Positions 1 to 11,520 are shown, numbered from the stretch's first letter. The stretch is DNA of 64,000 bases from Ascaris suum (GCA_013433145.1 CM024186.1:6204001-6268000); one strand, 5' to 3'. Notes: a model not told the origin generated them from the letters alone. A program made the numbers and translations.

Positions 1-91
1 AATAAACTCTTCAGAGAAATATCCACTCCTGGTCAGTTCAGCCATTTCTGGGGTCAATACTGCCCATAAAAGACTCTCGCTCTCTTCATTC
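1..91 (-). CDS. partial exon of an unrecognised gene at the left edge
   Basis: On the minus strand an AGTTTCAG acceptor ends at 92. The frame from 91 is open to the window edge and includes LLWAVLTPEMAELTRSGYF. The stretch PEMAELTRSGYF resembles the M..W...GYF core of GYF domains, but the GPF signature is absent, so this is only a hint. The exon needs an upstream phase-2 donor. The exon at 453 offers one if its donor at 387 is used (exon 453..388). It lies downstream of the exons at 844..728 and 453..372 and is probably the same gene, cut by the window end. Confidence 0.5.
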
Positions 92-371
92 CTGAAACTG
101 TGATTCTAGTAATATGAAAGAGCAAAGAATAAAATGCCTAACCCACACTACAGTTGAGATCTGCTTTCCTCCTCTCTCCTTCCCCCTTACCTCTCCCTGT
201 CCACTTTTCCTCCTCATAAGGTGAATGATTTCCGTAAAAAATTCCACTCAGGACCGTAACCGAATTAAAAGGCAAATAATCGAAGCAATCACAATGGTAG
301 TCCGGACTGAAGTTCTCTTAAACAAATAAAGAGAGATAAACGGTAGATCAAAAATATGCAGACATAAAAAC

Positions 372-453
372 CTTTAACAAAGCCCACATGGACACGCATC
401 CGTATTCCCGAGCAGTCATCAACAGTGATGATAACCTACGTAACATGGTTAAG
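372..453 (-). CDS. internal exon, same unrecognised gene as 844..728
   Basis: The acceptor is GGTTTTCAG (ends 454). The exon encodes LTMLRRLSSLLMTAREYGCV and then SMWALLK, ending at a donor AAG|GTTTTT (82 nt, phase 2 in, phase 0 out). Its first base completes the codon left by the donor at 728 (AG|C, Ser), which supports joining the two. An alternative donor at 387 would instead give phase 2 and match the exon at 91..1. I do not recognise the protein. Confidence 0.5.
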
Positions 454-727
454 CTGAAAACCTAACTGCACAGTAGGCATGCTCTCATTTAGCGGCCGCT
501 TCGCACAACTGAAGCGTTACCAAGGCCCATCTGTCACTGACCACATTACTGCTTTTCTGTAAAAGATTCAGAGCCATCTAAGTATTGGAGGATCATTCAT
601 GCAACGGTGTCACGAGTGCTTACAACGTCCGCTGAAGAGCCGCTGGCTGGTTTTGCGGCAACTTTTGCAGGTTTGGGAGACCATATATACATCGTTTATC
701 GTCAATTTCAGCATAAAGAATACCAAC

Positions 728-844
728 CTGCAAAGTGAATGTGAAGCGTTGTGTTCTTCATCGACAATTTTTCTAAGCATTTCCAGAAACTCCACTCTCA
801 ATGAATACATACAAATCCTCTTCTTTTTGCCTTTCTTCAATAAC
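728..844 (-). CDS. exon of an unrecognised gene, possibly near its 5' end
   Basis: The open frame runs from a CTTTTTGAAG acceptor (AAG rather than CAG) to a good donor, GCAG|GTTGGT, leaving phase 2. It encodes a basic run (KKGKKKR), then MYSLRVEFLEMLRKIVDEEH. Translation could start at the internal Met of MYSLRVEF. The gene lies about 1 kb downstream of the 1820-3216 gene on the same strand. Function not recognised. Confidence 0.45.
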
Positions 845-1801
845 CTTCAAAAAGAAAAGTTTTATTACAGTGAAATGTGGATTTGCACTCCTTCACCTAT
901 CTAATGAATGAAGAAAAAAATAGAAGGAAATTTTAGGGTTTTCATAAATTCACATTTAATCGAACAAGAAGCAAAAATTAGTTTTGAAAAACTCAAAATT
1001 TTATAATTAAGCATAATAGAAAATAGGAAATTATGCAAATTACGCTCAAACATTAGAAGCGTCAATAAAGCTGAAGGAGAATCAGAAAGATATCTCGATG
1101 GATTTTTTCAGCTTAACTAGTGAGATATCAAAACTCATCATTTATGAGTTAAGAGAATTTCTAATAAGTATCAAAACCTATCTACAGCAGCTTATCAATA
1201 CTAAAAATTTAATTTCCTCTATGTTTTCTTAGCAAAAATTCAACTCAGAAATGCAATGTGATTGGCGATTTATAATTGATTTCACGACAGATTTATTAAC
1301 AGACGTTGACAAATATAAATAAAATGGATTAAATTTATGTTGGCAAAAATACAAGAGGTGTGACGATTTCGGGAAATATGAGAGCTAAGGAGACAGAACT
1401 TGAATGACCATCTTGAAACGGACGAAAAAGTTCACAATAAACCCTGAAAAAACTCCACACCTCTAGGTTTCAATCGGAAGCATTTATGCAATTGCCTAAT
1501 ATCCCTCTGTTTCCCCCCCCCCCCCTCGTTAAATAGAAAATGGCTCCACATTAACAAAAATATGATTGAGAAAATTTAAGCATAATTTGGTCTGCATGAC
1601 GGGCCACTAAAAATTCATTCATCTGAGTGAATCAAATTATTTATAGTCGATGTGGGCTAACAACTAAAGAAATTTATAGTTGCACTTCTCTTTTTGTATA
1701 GAAAATGGTGCACCTCCTCCCCTCCCCTTCTCTTTTCCGCTATCTCTTTCAAAAAGCCCCAAAGCTTCAGACAGATTTTTGCAGAACTTTGATTTTTCTC
1801 T

Positions 1802-1807
1802 TTTATT
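1802..1807 (-). terminator. polyadenylation signal AATAAA
   Basis: AATAAA on the minus strand, 13 nt beyond the TAG stop of the four-exon membrane-protein gene. It supports 1884..1820 as the terminal exon. Confidence 0.55.
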
Positions 1808-1819
1808 TGTCATACTATT

Positions 1820-3216
1820 CTAAATTTGCATGTCTCTTTTCCCGGTTCCCACATGTGGGTGTTGTGCGATTTCCTTCTTCCGCTCTAGGACAGGAAAGAG
1901 AAAGGTGAATTTTTATCTTCAATTAAAACAGCAAATAAAGATCATATTGATAAAAAAAAGTTTTTCAATAAAGCAAACCCGAAGCTGGTGATTTCACCAA
2001 AGTGAATGGCCGAAAATATTTGTTGAACAGCTGCGTCAAAAATCTTCGCTGATCGAATATAATAATCAACGATTCCTATAGGAAATGAACTCAATACTTT
2101 CACCATCGTAAAGGTAATAAAAGCACATAGGACAGTAGCCAATAATGTATACGGCCAGGTCGTGACAGCCACGCTTATTGCCAAACAGCAAACGGTAACG
2201 AAGGAAGGTACCTGCAACAAACAGTGAACAGGTAAATCACACATGGCCTATTCCTCACTTTTTAGACAACCAGATAATTTGTAATTTCTGGACCAAATTT
2301 GTGGCTCATTAATTCATAATCCACCACAGGTCATAACTTGAAATAAATGCAATGTGTGCAGAATTGTGTAGCTTGATACAAGTGCCTACACCATTGACTT
2401 CAACAGCAGCCGAAAAGAGAAAGCTGAAGAAATTTTTTCCGGAGATCTCCGAAAAGCATTTGCGGTATGTGTAGATGACGCTTTGTTTAGTGCAAATACC
2501 TCTTGCAAGCGCTTCATCTCGCCATACGTTTTTTTTTACGACATGCAGTTAAAAGCTTTTAGTTTAGATTCTTAGACACTGCTAATCTGGTTCTTTTAGA
2601 GATCAAAATATGCAGGCCATTTAAATGACCGTTTCTTCAAATATGACGTCTTCAAGTGAATAGACTTTGAAAACTTTACTTCACCACACAAAGATGTCAA
2701 AAGAAAAGTGACCACGTTTATATCCCTTTGCTGCGAAATCAATCCCACGAGTAGCGCAAATATAATAAACTCAATAATCAACAAAAGAAGGAGTAAACGG
2801 ATTTCAAGTATCGAAAGTATATGACAAACGGAGTAAACGGGTTTTCTGGCACTGATCACTCGCATCTCACAATCAACAGAGATCGCGAAAGTGGAACCAC
2901 AAATTGGCTATCTTTTTTTTCTCCCCTTCCTGTTCAAAAAAAAAATCAATTTCAGATTAATTCGGAAATATCTGAAAATTACCTTCCACAATGACGATCG
3001 ATCACGACAGGGAAGAACAGCAAGCGATTGGGCAATGATTTCTGCATCGAGTTCATCCACTATACCGCTAGCAATCGCCAAATTGCCCATATCAAGAATA
3101 GTGTGAAGAGGGAAAATTATCGAAGGATTTATGCTAGGCGGATTTTTTGTTCGTGCGGTATCCTTTGTTATCAATTCCACATCGACTTCCGATTCAAAAT
3201 TCATCGTTGTTCGCAT
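1820..3216 (-). CDS. multi-pass membrane protein, complete four-exon gene
   Basis: Exons on the minus strand: 3216..2983, 2865..2680, 2211..1998 and 1884..1820; phases are 0, 0 and 1 and all match. The protein is about 232 residues. Exon 1 is acidic and soluble (MRTTMNFESEVDVELITKD...). Exon 2 carries a strong membrane segment (LLLLLLIIEFIIFALLVGLI, about residues 98-120). Exon 3 carries two more (VTVCCLAISVAVTTW; LLATVLCAFITF). The short basic tail ends in GTGKRDMQI. The start follows an AGTTTCAG acceptor by 9 nt, suggesting trans-splicing, and AATAAA lies 13 nt past the stop. Weak points are the exon 2 acceptor (TTGTGAG) and exon 3, whose frame could also run on to a stop at 1942. I do not recognise the family. 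Confidence 0.72.
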
Positions 3217-3232
3217 TGAATAAAACTGAAAC
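3217..3232 (-). promoter_or_regulatory. putative spliced-leader acceptor of the membrane-protein gene
   Basis: The minus strand reads GAGTTTCAG, then 9 nt, then the ATG at 3216. An acceptor with no in-frame upstream exon this close to a start codon is the usual layout of nematode trans-spliced genes. Confidence 0.5.
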
Positions 3233-3239
3233 TCGAAAG

Positions 3240-4674
3240 GTAAATCTACAATGTAATATTAGACTTGAATAAGCAATCGTCAACGGCCACAATCGGAAGT
3301 AAGATCGGATTCGACCTAGACCCTCGTAGAGGGATCAACGACAACTTATATATCAAACCGGAGCTGGTTTTAAAAAGTTTTTTTAAAAACCGCTTTTAGC
3401 TAGAGATTCAGGATGGAGAGTCAGTGACGTTTAATAAGTGTTCGATCAACGATTAAAAAAACGATGCATAATTCCGAGCAGTTTCCGTTCTATGTCATTT
3501 TCGAGGTTATCAGCAAAGCTAGTATAGACTTGAGTCCAGTATTTAAATGCATCACCTGCAATCGATCCGACAATCGAGTGGATCATCTTCGGTATAATAA
3601 CTTTGCATAAGAGTTGACATTTACGAGTTGGCGGATTGGTGTGGCGATATGTGGATACATCACGGGAATTACTTACGCAAAGAATGGTGTTTCAAAAATG
3701 AACGCACCATATTTTCCATTTTATATCTCATATGGCATTCCAGTTATTATTACAAGTTAAATCAGAAATAATATAAAACACTAATGCTATATTTTATAGA
3801 AACAAAATTATAGAAGTCGTTTGTATCACTGATGGCGGAAATGAAGGGAAAAAACAGCAATATCAATGTTAGATAAATGATATAAATGTGGCAATTCTCT
3901 AATATTTCGAAGGGAAAACGAATGGATCCATCGATATAGAAAGGAAGCGCGTTTTGAACGTTCCACTAACTGAGAAATCAGGAGTAACCGTCTCAAACAT
4001 TATCGTTCGGGCATATAATGAAGTTATTTCTGCCATTATTTTACAAGTTACGCGAATTTCGCTCAATAGTTTTGCAAAGTGGCATTAATAAGAACCAACA
4101 TATGATAGGTAATGCAATAAAAAACCAATGCGCAAGTGCATAAAATTCATAAGAATATGGTGGTTGATGTGTTAGTGCAATGGATCAGAGTCAAAGGGTG
4201 CAGTGAATGTGCACCTGAGGCAATAGGTAGGAAAGGTGCAGGTCAGAAATGGAACAACGAGGGATCCCAATGCGAGATAAACAACGTCAGACGACCAAAG
4301 TGTTAAAGGATCATACAAATCGAAATAGCAACTAATCAACGATTTCCCTCAACCAATCGAAAGATGCCCACTTGCAATGCATTTGGTGGCGGTACAGCAT
4401 TTGCATAAAGCCGACACCACTGTTTGTTTATTTACTGTAAATAAACCTTTCTGTTATTAATAAAGGTGGAGTGTACCGCTGTTACAAACATAGTGGAAAC
4501 ACTCGGCAGATTGAACGGAAAGACATTTATCGCGTCATCGAGGTAAAAACAGAAACAATGAATAAACTGCACTGGAAACCAATGGCAAGGAAAAATATGC
4601 AGCGTTACATAACTGTTCTTTTACACCGTTTTCTCAAATATTCTTCAACCACTTTGCTTTATGATCTGAATTAC
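3240..4674. other. intergenic, nothing recognised
   Basis: AT-rich sequence with no exon carrying a credible acceptor and donor pair on either strand and no repeat longer than a few units. Promoter sequence for the gene starting at 3216 may lie here, but I see no specific motif. Confidence 0.4.
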
Positions 4675-4889
4675 GAGAAATGTGCTCACCCCTGCATCTT
4701 CAACACACATCCTACTTCCTACAAGACAGTCGAGAATGCGTGGCCCAGCCAACGTGACATCCAGTATTGCCGTGCCATAGGGTATTTCATGGCTCGGCCG
4801 TGTCCCCATGATTGCCAGGGTAGTTAATACACGACATTTTAGCCAGGAGAGTGTGGGGATCGGTGGCCCGCCGTGGGCACAGATATTGT
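4675..4889 (-). CDS. candidate exon, faintly Ig (I-set)-like
   Basis: A minus-strand frame open for more than 80 codons in GC-richer DNA, from a CTTCAAG acceptor (phase 1) to a donor CTC|GTAATT (phase 0; 215 nt). It includes ICAHGGPPIPTLSWLK and then MCVEDAGVSTFL. The Cys, Trp and D-A-G spacing recalls the B, C and F strands of an I-set Ig domain. The usual Tyr-x-Cys after DAG is Ser-Thr-Phe and the middle does not fit, so it may be a decayed copy or a chance match. A 118-codon plus-strand frame (4471..4827) overlaps it and looks less protein-like. Confidence 0.35.
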
Positions 4890-6627
4890 CTTGAAGTTAT
4901 AATGCTGCATTGACAGCAACTTTACACTTTAGGTTGCCAACAAAAATGCATTCATTCCTTTTGGTGAAGACATCCTACGATCCTTTTTTGTATGATGAAG
5001 TTGAGTTGAAGTAACTGTAACCTCATCAAAATTTAACAACCATTTCTGCTTAAATCAATCTATATTTATATGTTCTTGAGATTCCTATGAATGCATTACT
5101 CGTTGCAAAAATGCATTTCCACTGTCACTCCACGTTCAATTTTCTTGTTGACCATTCGCGATCGCCAACCCACCCAACCTCTCCTCTTTATTCCTTCGTT
5201 TCTCTCAAATGCAATTTCTTTTTCATTTTCTCACTCTTTAGGCCAATGCTGTTCCCTTTATCGGCCATGTTTTAAACAACTTTATCCTCTATTCTCCAGG
5301 CGACCGAAATTTCCTCCTAGCTGTTTGTTAGTGCAAATTTTTGCACATTTTGAAAAAACATAGCAAACAAACACGGTACATACAACACGCATAAAATATG
5401 TCTATTAGTTGAAATACCTGTGTTCTCAACGGCAACATATTGCGCGTTTCATCTTTTATACATATCATTTCAAGAAATCAACGAGAATAAAGAAGTTCAT
5501 GGTGCCGATCGCGCTTTCTGATGCCTCGTGTAGACAGCTGATCGTTCGCCATAAAACATCCGTGTCGAATGTCACTGCTGATAAATCCTGTATACGCAGT
5601 TCTTCCGAGAGCAAGTATTAGCATGAGAATTTCCATATAAGCCACAATGTGTTACTTCTCATACAAGTCAAAGGAAGTTGTTAAGGGGTATGACAACAGA
5701 AAGGATGTATTTATAGGTTTTTACCTTTCTCGTTCATCCTTCTCTCTCATCATCATTTGCACCGGGTAGTTTTTGCCAAACCACTGCGTTGACACAAATG
5801 CTCCATATCAGAAATGTCTTCTGCAAAAAGCCAACAAGCCTAGGTATTTCCTTGCATCTTAAGATTATTTAGTGTGCTGCGAACTGCCACCCATCCAAGA
5901 TTTGCACTATGCCTCACTGCTCTCAAACACTTCAACCAGTAATTACGCAACCTGGATGTGGCCAGTTGATTGATTCATTTGCAAAACGAGCACATCCGAA
6001 ACCATTACCTCATACACGTAATTTAGATATAAACTGAAGTTGAGCCGTACTTTGTGTACAGCTGGATGTATTCCCACCCTTAACAGCTGGATGTATTCCC
6101 ATGGATGCCAAAAAGGAATTAAGATGGCCGATATGTGCACGAATGAATTGCAACAAATAAAAAAATAACATCGTAGACAGGTGTGCATTCATCGACTGTT
6201 TTCTATTGCAAGTGTATTACGCACCTTTTCTGCAATAACAGTTCACTTCATCAATAACAATAAGCATATATACCTTTCAACTTAATAAAAATCAAATTCG
6301 AACTACCATCATTCTGGTATGATGAACATTTGCGAATCTGAACCATTTAAGTAAGATAATAGCACCGAATTCTTTCACCTATGATAATCCCATAAATTTT
6401 GTAGATGTAAGACTTGGATTTATTACGGTTTATTTACCCAATTTTGAGGGCGCCTATGGATGCAATACCTCATTAACTAACGTTAATGCCGAACTGTATG
6501 CGAATTTAAATAATATGCTCAAATAAATTTTTCTTTTCACTCATTTGCTTCACAGGAATCGTCAACTAAACATTAAAGAATTCATCACTATTCTCCAATA
6601 ATACTATACCTTAACATTATCTATGCA
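4890..6627. other. intergenic, little recognised
   Basis: No convincing exon. A plus-strand frame at 5409..5621 ends with a coding-like stretch (VRHKTSVSNVTADKSCIRSS), but its only upstream acceptor is weak (TTTCAAG). A 19-bp perfect direct repeat lies at 6058..6101. Confidence 0.35.
6058..6101. repeat. two-copy direct repeat, 19-bp unit
   Basis: ACAGCTGGATGTATTCCCA occurs at 6058..6076 and again at 6083..6101, a 25-bp period. Confidence 0.85.
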
Positions 6628-6736
6628 TTCATGATTCCTTGCATCGGTGCCCTTGGTGTAATTCCTTCCACAGATCCCTTCAGTCAAACCAACGACCTAA
6701 AGAATCGACGCCAACAATGCACGGATGCAAAACAGG
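6628..6736 (+). CDS. candidate plus-strand exon, ambiguous
   Basis: Open from an ATG at about 6628 (MIPCIGALGVIPSTDPFSQT...), or from an acceptor TTCCTTCCACAG just inside it, to a donor AAACAG|GTAAAC. The last residues are NRRQQCTDAKQ. The minus strand of the same stretch also shows an acceptor and donor pair, so the strand is unsure. Not recognised. Confidence 0.25.
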
Positions 6737-7066
6737 TAAACCCCATCTGGTAATAACTAGGCGTGCGATATTCCCCGTCGCCTACCGTAAAACCTCAAAT
6801 AAAACCCAGGTGTTATGAATATGCCATTTTTGGGTACTTTCAATAAGGCTGGATTGTTTTTAGTTTTCTTCTTCCCTTTACTTGCACATATGCGCCTAAA
6901 AAAGTGTTTAACAAAACTGCAAAATAAATGCAAACACTGTCATAAACATGAATGTCAGCGATTAATAATCCCAGACTATGCTGTTTCTTTTCTGATAGCA
7001 TACACCCCCTCTCGTCGTACCATCCAGAATCTTAGGGGAACGACGGCGAACACCCCTTCTGGTGTA

Positions 7067-7283
7067 TCAAGCAATTACTGGAGAAAACGTTGTCATCCAT
7101 TTCCTACCATCCCGGACAATAAATCCTGTAACAAGACTTTCGAAAGAATTTCCGCAGGGGTATCTCGGAGTCCCAATTCGTCTATGTGGAATGCCATGAG
7201 TTACTGGCAGACGGGTGACTGCTTGCTTCCGAATAGATTCTTTGTTGTTGTCGAATGAACTTCCCCACCTCTCCCAAACCTGT
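7067..7283 (-). CDS. candidate second exon of a small secreted protein
   Basis: The frame is open to a TGA at 7069..7067. A CCTTAAG acceptor gives phase 2, matching the donor at 7395 across a 111-bp intron. The joined product would be about 88 residues: a signal-like N terminus, then a basic region (IRKQAVTRLPVTHGIPHRR) with one Cys. No polyadenylation signal is close, and the opposite strand is open too (6815..7258). Not recognised. Confidence 0.25.
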
Positions 7284-7394
7284 CTTAAGGAATTTTTCCG
7301 AAACATCCCCTATCCCCATAGTTTCGATTCCCATTAATGTCACTTTCAATGGTAAGAAATCACTCCTTCTATAATATTACAACAGAACACTTAC

Positions 7395-7494
7395 GAAAGA
7401 GGTGAGAAAAAAGCAATAACAAGAAATGCATTTTTCACGGCCATTACGACACTCTTTGCTGCGGTGACGGAATCAGCGATAGAGTCCCTTTTTC
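7395..7494 (-). CDS. first exon with signal-peptide-like start
   Basis: A very strong acceptor (CGTTTTTTTAG) precedes 50 nt of open sequence, then ATG at 7444 encoding MAVKNAFLVIAFFSPLS, which looks like a signal peptide. The donor TTTC|GTAAGT is strong (phase 2). The upstream 50 nt is also open in frame (KRDSIADSVTAAKSVV), so this could be an internal exon placing a membrane segment. The partner exon is uncertain (see 7283..7067). Confidence 0.5.
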
Positions 7495-8263
7495 CTAAAA
7501 AAACGATAGAAATAACATTGCTGAAAAACACAAAATTAGTGATAAAAAAGAAGTAATCGCTGAATGCATCTTCCTTCTTTCATATTTACATCCCTTACTG
7601 CCAGCTGGTGATCCCTTTTCCCTCTCCATTCATCGCTAGTCGTTATTTCGGGTTATTTTCTTGCTTTTTCTTCAAAACCAATTTTTATACACCTCAATTT
7701 ACACGTGAATAAACTTATTATTCGAGTTTATTTACAGAGATGGTCCTTTCACTCAACGGTAATCATATACATTATGATCGCCTTACTCAAATTACTAGTA
7801 TAACATATAATGAAAACGTTGAAACAAAACGCAAATTTTATTATCCTCATAGATATTTTCTCGACTAATTCATCATTCATATTATTTCAGTTACGAAACC
7901 TTATTGATGATTTCTTGGCCTACAATGTCGTTATTTTAATGTCGATTTATTACTTTATTTTATGACTTTAGAAGATTTTATTTAGATTTGTGGTATATTC
8001 ATATTGATGCATTTATGGTTTTCCTTATCTCTTTTCCATACTTCATACTGACTGTTACCGATAACTTTGTTCTGCCAACTAAGCAATTTTTATCGACTTA
8101 AATCAAGTCATCCAGCAATAACACTACCTTTGACTTTTTATAGGTATTTTGTATATTTTGGCCTTTAACAATTCAAAGACTGATAATCGAATCGAAATGA
8201 GGAAAGCAATATGAAACCAACGGACCAGATTCGTCTTTCAGCCATTCGAATGGCAATCAAAAA

Positions 8264-8281
8264 TATATATATATATATATT
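8264..8281. repeat. short (TA)n tract
   Basis: A run of about nine TA units. Confidence 0.8.
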
Positions 8282-8961
8282 CGAAAACCGCTTTTAAATA
8301 CCTTAGGACAACTTCTAAAGTGCGACCATTTCTATACCTTTGTTTTATTCACGGCGTATTGAACGTAACGAGCACAATCTTTACATCTCGCTCAATTAAA
8401 TCCGAAGGTCTACACCATATTTTCTGACTCAAGTCGGTAAGAATAAAGTTGACCGCGTTAGACACTTCCCATAGAGAAGTACGATGCAAATATAAGTACA
8501 GGATGCAGTAAATCAGTAAATATGCGTGAAATGAAAGTAGTGATGAGTTATCACTGGCGTACTAAAAATGTCGAAAAGCAATAAGCAAAAACGCACGAAA
8601 AGTTTCCAGGTTTTATTTTTCTTTGTATGGGAGGAACCATGCCCCCCTCTTGGTTGAATGGGCGTATGCACGGGGATTAACTTTTTTAATTTCATTTGTT
8701 AAGGAGATAAAAATTTTCTGGACTATCTGGGCCTTCATCTGAACAGTCCAAAAACGGATTTTTTTTTCCTCTAAAAAGCTTTTTTTTAAACGAGATATTG
8801 TAATAAGAAAACTGGAACTCCTGCAATAGCCTTTTCCCTCCTTCCCCTCCCTCTCCATCAACAAGTGAATATGTAAGCACCTTGGAAATTGTGCGAAGGT
8901 AAGCCGATCAGTGAGTGGGCGATGGATAATATAACAATACTGGAAAGGTTTTTCAGCACAC

Positions 8962-9091
8962 CTTTGATAAAGCTCGTTTCCTGCGTTTATTGTGATACCA
9001 TCTGTAGCAACAGCACACCGGCACGCAGAAGCACGCCAGACAACAACAAGACGTTACGCCGAGTATAAATGCGAACGTTACAATTAGAACG
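8962..9091 (-). CDS. transmembrane exon of a Cys-rich small membrane protein
   Basis: Acceptor ATTTTTCAG, donor AAG|GTGTGC, 130 nt, phase 2 in and 0 out. It encodes a hydrophobic helix (VLIVTFAFILGVTSCCC) running into a Cys cluster (CLACFCVPVCCCY) and then a basic stop-transfer run (HNKRRKRA). This is the layout of small single-pass proteins with palmitoylatable juxtamembrane cysteines (Shisa, VOPP1 and WBP1L-like proteins share it), but I cannot assign it to one. Its first base completes the codon from the exon at 10344..10164. Confidence 0.72.
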
Positions 9092-10163
9092 CTGAAAAAT
9101 AAATCGTAAATAAGCATGTTTCAAGTTTAAATATTAAATAAAAATTTCAATTTGCCATATGAACACAAATAATGCAATATGCTGAAAATATACATTCAAA
9201 GACCAGAGATTACTGCTGAGGTATTTCAAGGGCATTAGCAGAGAAAATATAGACGGTCCTTTCCACACCTTAACTTATTAACAGTCTTGGTCTCTTCGAA
9301 GTAATTTTTATTGGTCAAAAGACAGTGTGTAACGCATTCATAATGTCTATTTAAATCGTTACTCGTTAGAAGTAAGTCAATTTTAATTCCATTAAACTTT
9401 CATGCCATCGAACAAGCATGCACAAAATCGCTGCTCAGTCTACCATTAGATATTCGACAGTCCCATTAGGTTTTTTTAAGCCGCACCACAATCAATCGGT
9501 AGGAAATCGACAAACACGTAAATATGATTTAAGCGATAGATATGCAAACCATAGTTTAAATTATTTTTAGTGTCGATTATTAATGCAAAAAGATCTCAGT
9601 GAAGCTTGATAAAAAGACTGAATGAAGAAAGAGATCCTGTTGGTTTGACAGTGATCCTTTCTAAGTATCACTATAAAATTCTTGTCTTCCATCATTTTAT
9701 TTAGTCGTTTCATTAATCAAATTGCCGACCATTTAACAAAGAGTATTTAACAGGTAGTACTTACTTAATGATGAATTAGTTATCAAAGAAATGGAAAATC
9801 CTCCAGCTTAAAGCTGAAGGTGCGTTTTTAGGGATATGGATGGATCAAATACCCTCCTGTCAGGTGATGATGAGGTAGAAACAGCCAACAACAAGTACTA
9901 TATGGTTTCAGCATATTATATACCTTAGAAGGAACTTCCCCTCTACAACCCCCTCCCCCCCTCTGCTCCAACATTTTTGTTCGATGAAGCAAGAATCAAC
10001 GTAATTCGAAGGTCCAATTCATCACAGAAATAGTATCCCTGTCTAGGTAACTTGAGAATTCACTGTTATTTTGTTAGAACACATCAGCTGCATAACATTT
10101 CATAGGATTTGACTGAATTCATTTGCTGATTGGTTTGTTAGTTAGAAAGCACGAAACACTTAC

Positions 10164-10344
10164 AAACTGATATCAGGAGCACAAGCGATCATCGATTGAT
10201 CGGAATCATTGCAATGATCAACGGCGTAACATGAAAATCGGCAGCCATCACTGCAGTCTTGCATAGTTCGATAACAAGTTACAGATATGCCCGATACTGA
10301 TGTGCCGCCGATTGAGCTATTTGCGAACGCCACACTTATACATG
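10164..10344 (-). CDS. extracellular exon of the same Cys-rich membrane protein
   Basis: Acceptor CATCTTTCAG, ideal donor TT|GTAAGT, 181 nt, phase 1 in and 2 out. It encodes the end of a signal-like segment (CISVAFANSS), a Ser/Gly linker and a Cys-rich stretch (CYRTMQDCSDGCRFSC) ending CAPDIS. The join to 9091..8962 is phase-perfect and gives an ectodomain directly followed by the membrane helix. A first exon with the start Met should lie to the right; I did not find it. Exons after 8962 are also not identified. Confidence 0.65.
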
Positions 10345-10913
10345 CTGAAAGATGTATTACAATGAATGCCAATCAAGGCGGATTTATCGCATCACTATTA
10401 AACTGGTTTGCAAAACTGTACAGGAAAGAAATGATATTGAAAGGAGAGAGGATTGCCGAAGTGGGAAAATTTTTCTTGAAAGAAAAATGGAAAAAAGATT
10501 TTTTTGGAAGAACCAACCATTTCGCTTTATCTGATGGAAATAACGGTGGTGGAATAATTTTAGCAATGGAAGTGCAATTGCCATTTATTTAATGATTGGC
10601 GATAGGCAAATAGAGTGCAAAGAAAAAATATCATGAAAGCTGCAAATATTGCTCATTGAAATTAGCAATATTGTGGTGGAGGTTTTAGTAGGCAATATGC
10701 CAGTTACGATATTCTTTACGTTGTTTGAAATTTGAAATCATAGCATAACTTTTAAGGTACTGAAATTAGAACTTTAAACATGCGAACAATTCTATGAAGT
10801 AAGAATAAGAGTTCTAAATTACAACCAACATTGACAAGGCCATACCTAAATTTATACTGGTCATAGAGCGAAGTCAGCCAAATGATCTTATGCTGCGAAA
10901 TATCAGTGGAAAT

Positions 10914-11058
<145 letters not shown>

Positions 11059-11119
11059 AAAGTTTAATTTCCTCGAAATGTTATTTAAAATTCTCTTTTA
11101 ACCGCAATAGGAGAAATAA

Positions 11120-11251
11120 ATGGCATCGAATGATGTAAAAAAAGACCTCATTTGCTGGGAAGAGAATGGAATAGTGGCATGGAAGAATGGTTCTGTGTGC
11201 GAAGCTGCCTTGGATACCCGGATGGATGAAGCCGACTTCCCATTTGTTTGA
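11120..11251 (+). CDS. 43-codon open frame, possibly an exon
   Basis: ATG to TGA encodes [20 protein letters not shown], then [11 protein letters not shown] and DEADFPFV. It is acidic, uses unbiased codons and sits in GC-richer DNA than its flanks. A weak acceptor (AACCGCAATAG) lies 10 nt upstream of the ATG. Not recognised; length alone does not exclude chance. Confidence 0.25.
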   Translation: MASNDVKKDLICWEENGIVAWKNGSVCEAALDTRMDEADFPFV

Positions 11252-11488
11252 TAGGGATTTTCGAACCCCCGTTTCTGAATGTCACTTGAGATATAGGAAT
11301 TCAGCTAAATCCCCTAGTCGTAATCACTGAAGGAATGTGTAACGCATTTTATATATCAGCGCACTTAAAAACAGCAAGGCATATTTTGCAATAGCAACCA
11401 CCCATGAATCGTATGTTGCGATATACTTCTAAAGCCGAATAAATCGCAAAAGCTCACAAAGATGAGCAAAAAAATGTGAGCACCAAAG

Positions 11489-11520
11489 ATGTACTTTCAG
11501 TGGAATTTCAGTTATTGACA
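11489..11520. repeat. 32-bp direct repeat, copy 2
   Basis: Second copy of 10914..10945, about 575 bp downstream. Here the sequence after it is unique rather than TA. Confidence 0.75.

Noticed and set aside
85..275. Exon with GIFYGNHSPYEEEKW ending at GAG|GTAAGG
   Set aside because: The donor is good, but the only acceptor (CCTGAG) is poor and the phase does not join the exon at 91..1, which has its own strong acceptor.
1391..1445. Minus exon after GGAGTTTTTTCAG (GFIVNFFVRFKMVIQ)
   Set aside because: The acceptor is strong, but two frames are open and neither exits in a phase that joins the next candidate exon.
2891..3219. Plus-strand frames over exon 1 of the 1.8-3.2 kb gene
   Set aside because: The minus frame has a start context, donor and continuation; the plus frames have none.
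4471..4827. 118-codon plus frame
   Set aside because: It overlaps the minus frame at 4889..4675, which is more protein-like and has splice sites.
11255..11275. tRNA T-arm-like TTCGAACCCCC
   Set aside because: No acceptor stem, D arm or anticodon arm can be folded around it.
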